Shown here one piece after another: positions 62,195 to 64,000 of a DNA stretch of 64,000 bases. The translations under genes and the position numbers were made by a program. Numbering within the stretch: position 1 is the first letter of the stretch; each line of letters starts with the position of its first letter. The stretch is from Alphaproteobacteria bacterium. GTDB taxonomy: Bacteria > Pseudomonadota > Alphaproteobacteria > Ferrovibrionales > Ferrovibrionaceae. The DNA is taken from assembly GCA_017307375.1 (NCBI GenBank), contig JAFKFH010000021.1, forward strand, positions 1-64,000, written 5' to 3'. The notes under the pieces were generated by a model, which saw only the letters and a program-made list of their open reading frames with translations, made no database searches and was not told where the DNA came from.

Positions 62195-62617
62195 CTATTT
62201 CGGACCGGCCAGCGCGTAGGTCAGCGTCGCCTGGGCCAGCGGCTCGACCCCGCCATCCGGATAGAGCGTCACCTCCCCGAACACCAGGCTGCGCCCGCGT
62301 TTGATCACCCGGGCCTCGATCAGCGTGTCGACCTTGACGGCGGCGCGAAAGAACGAGGTGTTCTGGCTGACCGTCGCCATGTCCTGGAAGCTGCCGAGGC
62401 TCGAGGCCACCGCGAACACCATCGCCGTATCGGCCGCGGCCATGATCGCCTGGCCGCAGACCATGCCGCCGACCCGCGTCAGCCGCGCGTCGAAGGGCAG
62501 GCGCAGGGTGACCCGGCCCGGCTCGATTGCTTCGATCCTCAGGCCCAGCTCCTGGATCCAGGGGGCGAAGTTGTCCTTGAGAACCTGCGCGGCCTGTTCG
62601 ATGGTCATTCCCGTCAT
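62195..62617 (-). CDS. hotdog-fold thioesterase (PaaI family)
   Basis: 140 residues. Hotdog fold with GMVCGQAIMAAADTAMVFAV as the central helix (Asp active-site position) and TVSQNTSFFRAAVKVDTLIEARVIKRGRSLVFGEVTLY as the sheet. Acts on acyl-CoA, probably medium-chain or aryl-CoA. Start ATG at 62617 with AGGGGG 8 bases upstream. Convergent to amtB. Confidence 0.9.
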   Translation of the reverse strand: MTGMTIEQAAQVLKDNFAPWIQELGLRIEAIEPGRVTLRLPFDARLTRVGGMVCGQAIMAAADTAMVFAVASSLGSFQDMATVSQNTSFFRAAVKVDTLIEARVIKRGRSLVFGEVTLYPDGGVEPLAQATLTYALAGPK

Positions 62618-62677
62618 CTGGCGATTCCCCCTGTCGTTGCGTTTTCCGGGGTGGAAGAGTGAGGGCCGCAGGGGGAA

Positions 62678-63262
62678 ATGTCGATTACCGCCGTCATCTG
62701 TGAAGTGGTCCTGGCGCTGGCCTGCGCCATCGCGATCGGGCTGTGCAGCCGGACCCGGCTGCCTTCGGGCCTGTTCTGGGCCATCGGTTTTGCCCTGATC
62801 GGGATTACCGCGGGGCTCGGCGCGCTGCGGCTGGCCGGGTTCGAGGCGGTACGGCCCGCCCATCTGTTCTTCAACGGCCTCGCCGCCTCGGTCGGGGGCG
62901 CGGCCCTGCTGCTCGGCGCGCTGTTCGGGGCGGTGCTGCGGCTCGGGCCGGGCCTCGGGGTGGTGGCTGCCGCGGCGGGCGGTGCCGGGCTGCTGGCGGT
63001 AGGGCTGGACCTGGTGCCCGATTTCGGGCAGCCGCCAGCCGTGCTGGCCCTGATCGGCATGGCCATCGTCGCGGCGATCGCGCTGAAGACGTCGCGGACG
63101 GCGGCCTTCTGGCTGTTTGCCGGCATCGGGCTCGCCGCCGCCGCCGAGGTCGCCCGCCAGGGCCGGCTGGGGCCGCTGCCGCTCGCGCCCTATGATCTCT
63201 ACCATCTGCTGCTGGCCGGCATGGCGGCCAGCTTCGGCATGGGGGCGAAATCGCACGGCTGA
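62678..63262 (+). CDS. polytopic membrane protein, unknown function
   Basis: 194 residues, about seven hydrophobic helices, no hydrophilic domain. Begins with GGGGGAA before the ATG. Segment ALRLAGFEAVRPAHLFFNGLAASVG and DLYHLLLAGMAASFGM recall a family of small membrane proteins of unknown role. It ends 33 bases before the molybdoenzyme gene, so it may be its membrane partner. Confidence 0.75.
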   Translation: MSITAVICEVVLALACAIAIGLCSRTRLPSGLFWAIGFALIGITAGLGALRLAGFEAVRPAHLFFNGLAASVGGAALLLGALFGAVLRLGPGLGVVAAAAGGAGLLAVGLDLVPDFGQPPAVLALIGMAIVAAIALKTSRTAAFWLFAGIGLAAAAEVARQGRLGPLPLAPYDLYHLLLAGMAASFGMGAKSHG

Positions 63263-63295
63263 CGGCGCCGCGCCGGGCGGCTATGCTGCCCCGCC

Positions 63296-64000
63296 ATGAA
63301 CGCCAGCCCCAAGATCGCCCGCGCCCGGGACCAGGCCGTCGACATCGTTGCCTCGGCCTGCCCCCATGACTGCCCGTCGACCTGCGCCCTCGAGGTCGAG
63401 CGCCTGTCGCCGACCCGTATCGGCCGCGTCCGCGGGGCCGCCGACAACGACTACACCGCTGGCGTCATCTGCGCCAAGGTCGCCCGCTATGCCGAACGCG
63501 TGCACCATGCCGACCGGCTGACCAGGCCCTTGTTGCGGACCGGCCCGAAAGGGTCGGGCCAGTTCGCCGAGATCGGCTGGGCCGAGGCGCTCGACCGCGT
63601 GGCGGACGCCTTCGTCGCCGCCGAGCAGCGCCACGGCGCGGAAGCGGTCTGGCCCTATTACTACGCCGGCACCATGGGCCTGGTGCAGCGCGACGGCATC
63701 CACCGCCTGACCCACGCCAAGAAATACTCGCGCTTCTTCGGCACGATCTGCGTCAACCTCGCCTATGCCGGCTGGCTTGCCGGCACTGGGGCGCTGCGCG
63801 GGCCGGACCCGCGCGAGATCGGGCGCAGCGACCTCGTCGTCATCTGGGGCACCAACGCGGTCAACACCCAGATCAACGTGATGACGCACGCGACCCGCGC
63901 CCGCAAGGAACGCGGCGCCAAGATCGTCTGCATCGATCCCTACCGCAACGGCACGGCCGAGGCCGCCGACATCCATCTGATGCCGCGCCCCGGCACCGAC
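63296..64000 (+). CDS. molybdopterin oxidoreductase, N-terminal part
   Basis: 235 codons, running off the right edge. It starts with a 4Fe-4S binding motif CPHDCPSTC and a later Cys (GVICAKVARYAERVHH), then molybdopterin-binding segments (RPLLRTGPKGSGQF, WPYYYAGTMGLVQRD, DLVVIWGTNAVNTQINVM, KIVCIDPYRNGTAE). The complete Fe-S set distinguishes it from the YdeP-like protein at 20503. No Tat signal. Substrate cannot be told from this part. Confidence 0.9.
   Translation, partial: MNASPKIARARDQAVDIVASACPHDCPSTCALEVERLSPTRIGRVRGAADNDYTAGVICAKVARYAERVHHADRLTRPLLRTGPKGSGQFAEIGWAEALDRVADAFVAAEQRHGAEAVWPYYYAGTMGLVQRDGIHRLTHAKKYSRFFGTICVNLAYAGWLAGTGALRGPDPREIGRSDLVVIWGTNAVNTQINVMTHATRARKERGAKIVCIDPYRNGTAEAADIHLMPRPGTD

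Noticed and set aside
1-64000. CRISPR arrays, prophage or complete insertion sequences
   Set aside because: No regularly spaced repeats, no integrase, transposase or phage structural gene was seen.

Overview
The window is GC-rich DNA with tightly packed genes, many ATGA/GTGA stop-start overlaps, and gene families typical of Alphaproteobacteria: FixJ/FixL-type two-component proteins, single-domain receivers, AmiC/AmiR-type regulation and Liv-type uptake systems. It looks like the chromosome of a free-living alphaproteobacterium, perhaps Rhodospirillales-like. Genus cannot be decided from the sequence alone. No phage, complete insertion sequence or CRISPR array was seen.

Left part (1-11.5 kb): a truncated gene at the edge; a minus-strand DoxX / MFS exporter / alginate-export-type porin operon divergent from an AraC regulator; an isochorismatase / XapX / amidohydrolase operon; MsrB; a divergent DUF2239 / GIY-YIG pair sharing a two-box operator region; a diguanylate cyclase; and a BON protein. 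From 11.6 to 19.4 kb lie a winged-helix ATPase regulator, an EmrB/EmrA-type efflux pair, and a FixJ-type response regulator with its membrane sensor kinase. Next come Dps and a stand-alone receiver.

20.5-26.7 kb reads as one physiological module: an FdhF/YdeP molybdoenzyme, an Nramp manganese importer, a Tat-exported Mn-type bicupin oxalate decarboxylase and two AraC regulators. A palindrome is shared by the molybdoenzyme/importer promoter region and the second AraC promoter. 27-30.4 kb carries a LysR regulator, a PEP-mutase/isocitrate-lyase family enzyme and a CaiB-type CoA transferase.

30.4-39.3 kb is a long minus-strand amide/nitrile region: an AmiC-like sensor, an AmiR-like ANTAR antiterminator, a leader with promoter, hairpins and a strong intrinsic terminator, then a nitrilase-family hydrolase, a periplasmic binding protein, LivH, a fused LivM-LivG, LivF, an MFS transporter and a small membrane protein. 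This looks like transcription attenuation of amide uptake and hydrolysis.

39.5-45.7 kb holds an EAL protein, a chemoreceptor, an AT-richer stretch, two tandem paralogous TetR regulators with a shared upstream box, an AraC remnant and tRNA-Arg; it has some traits of a genomic island next to a tRNA. 45.8-50.5 kb is housekeeping-like (HAD, small membrane proteins, hemolysin III, tRNA-Ala, GST, CPA2 antiporter). 50.6-57.9 kb has an unrecognised two-gene operon, a TetR regulator with a perfect 16-bp operator in front of an alkylsulfatase, a cupin, and an AraC/racemase pair. The right end carries a YddA/SbmA-type ABC exporter, TerC, AmtB with a likely sigma-54/NtrC promoter, a thioesterase, a membrane protein and the start of a second molybdoenzyme.
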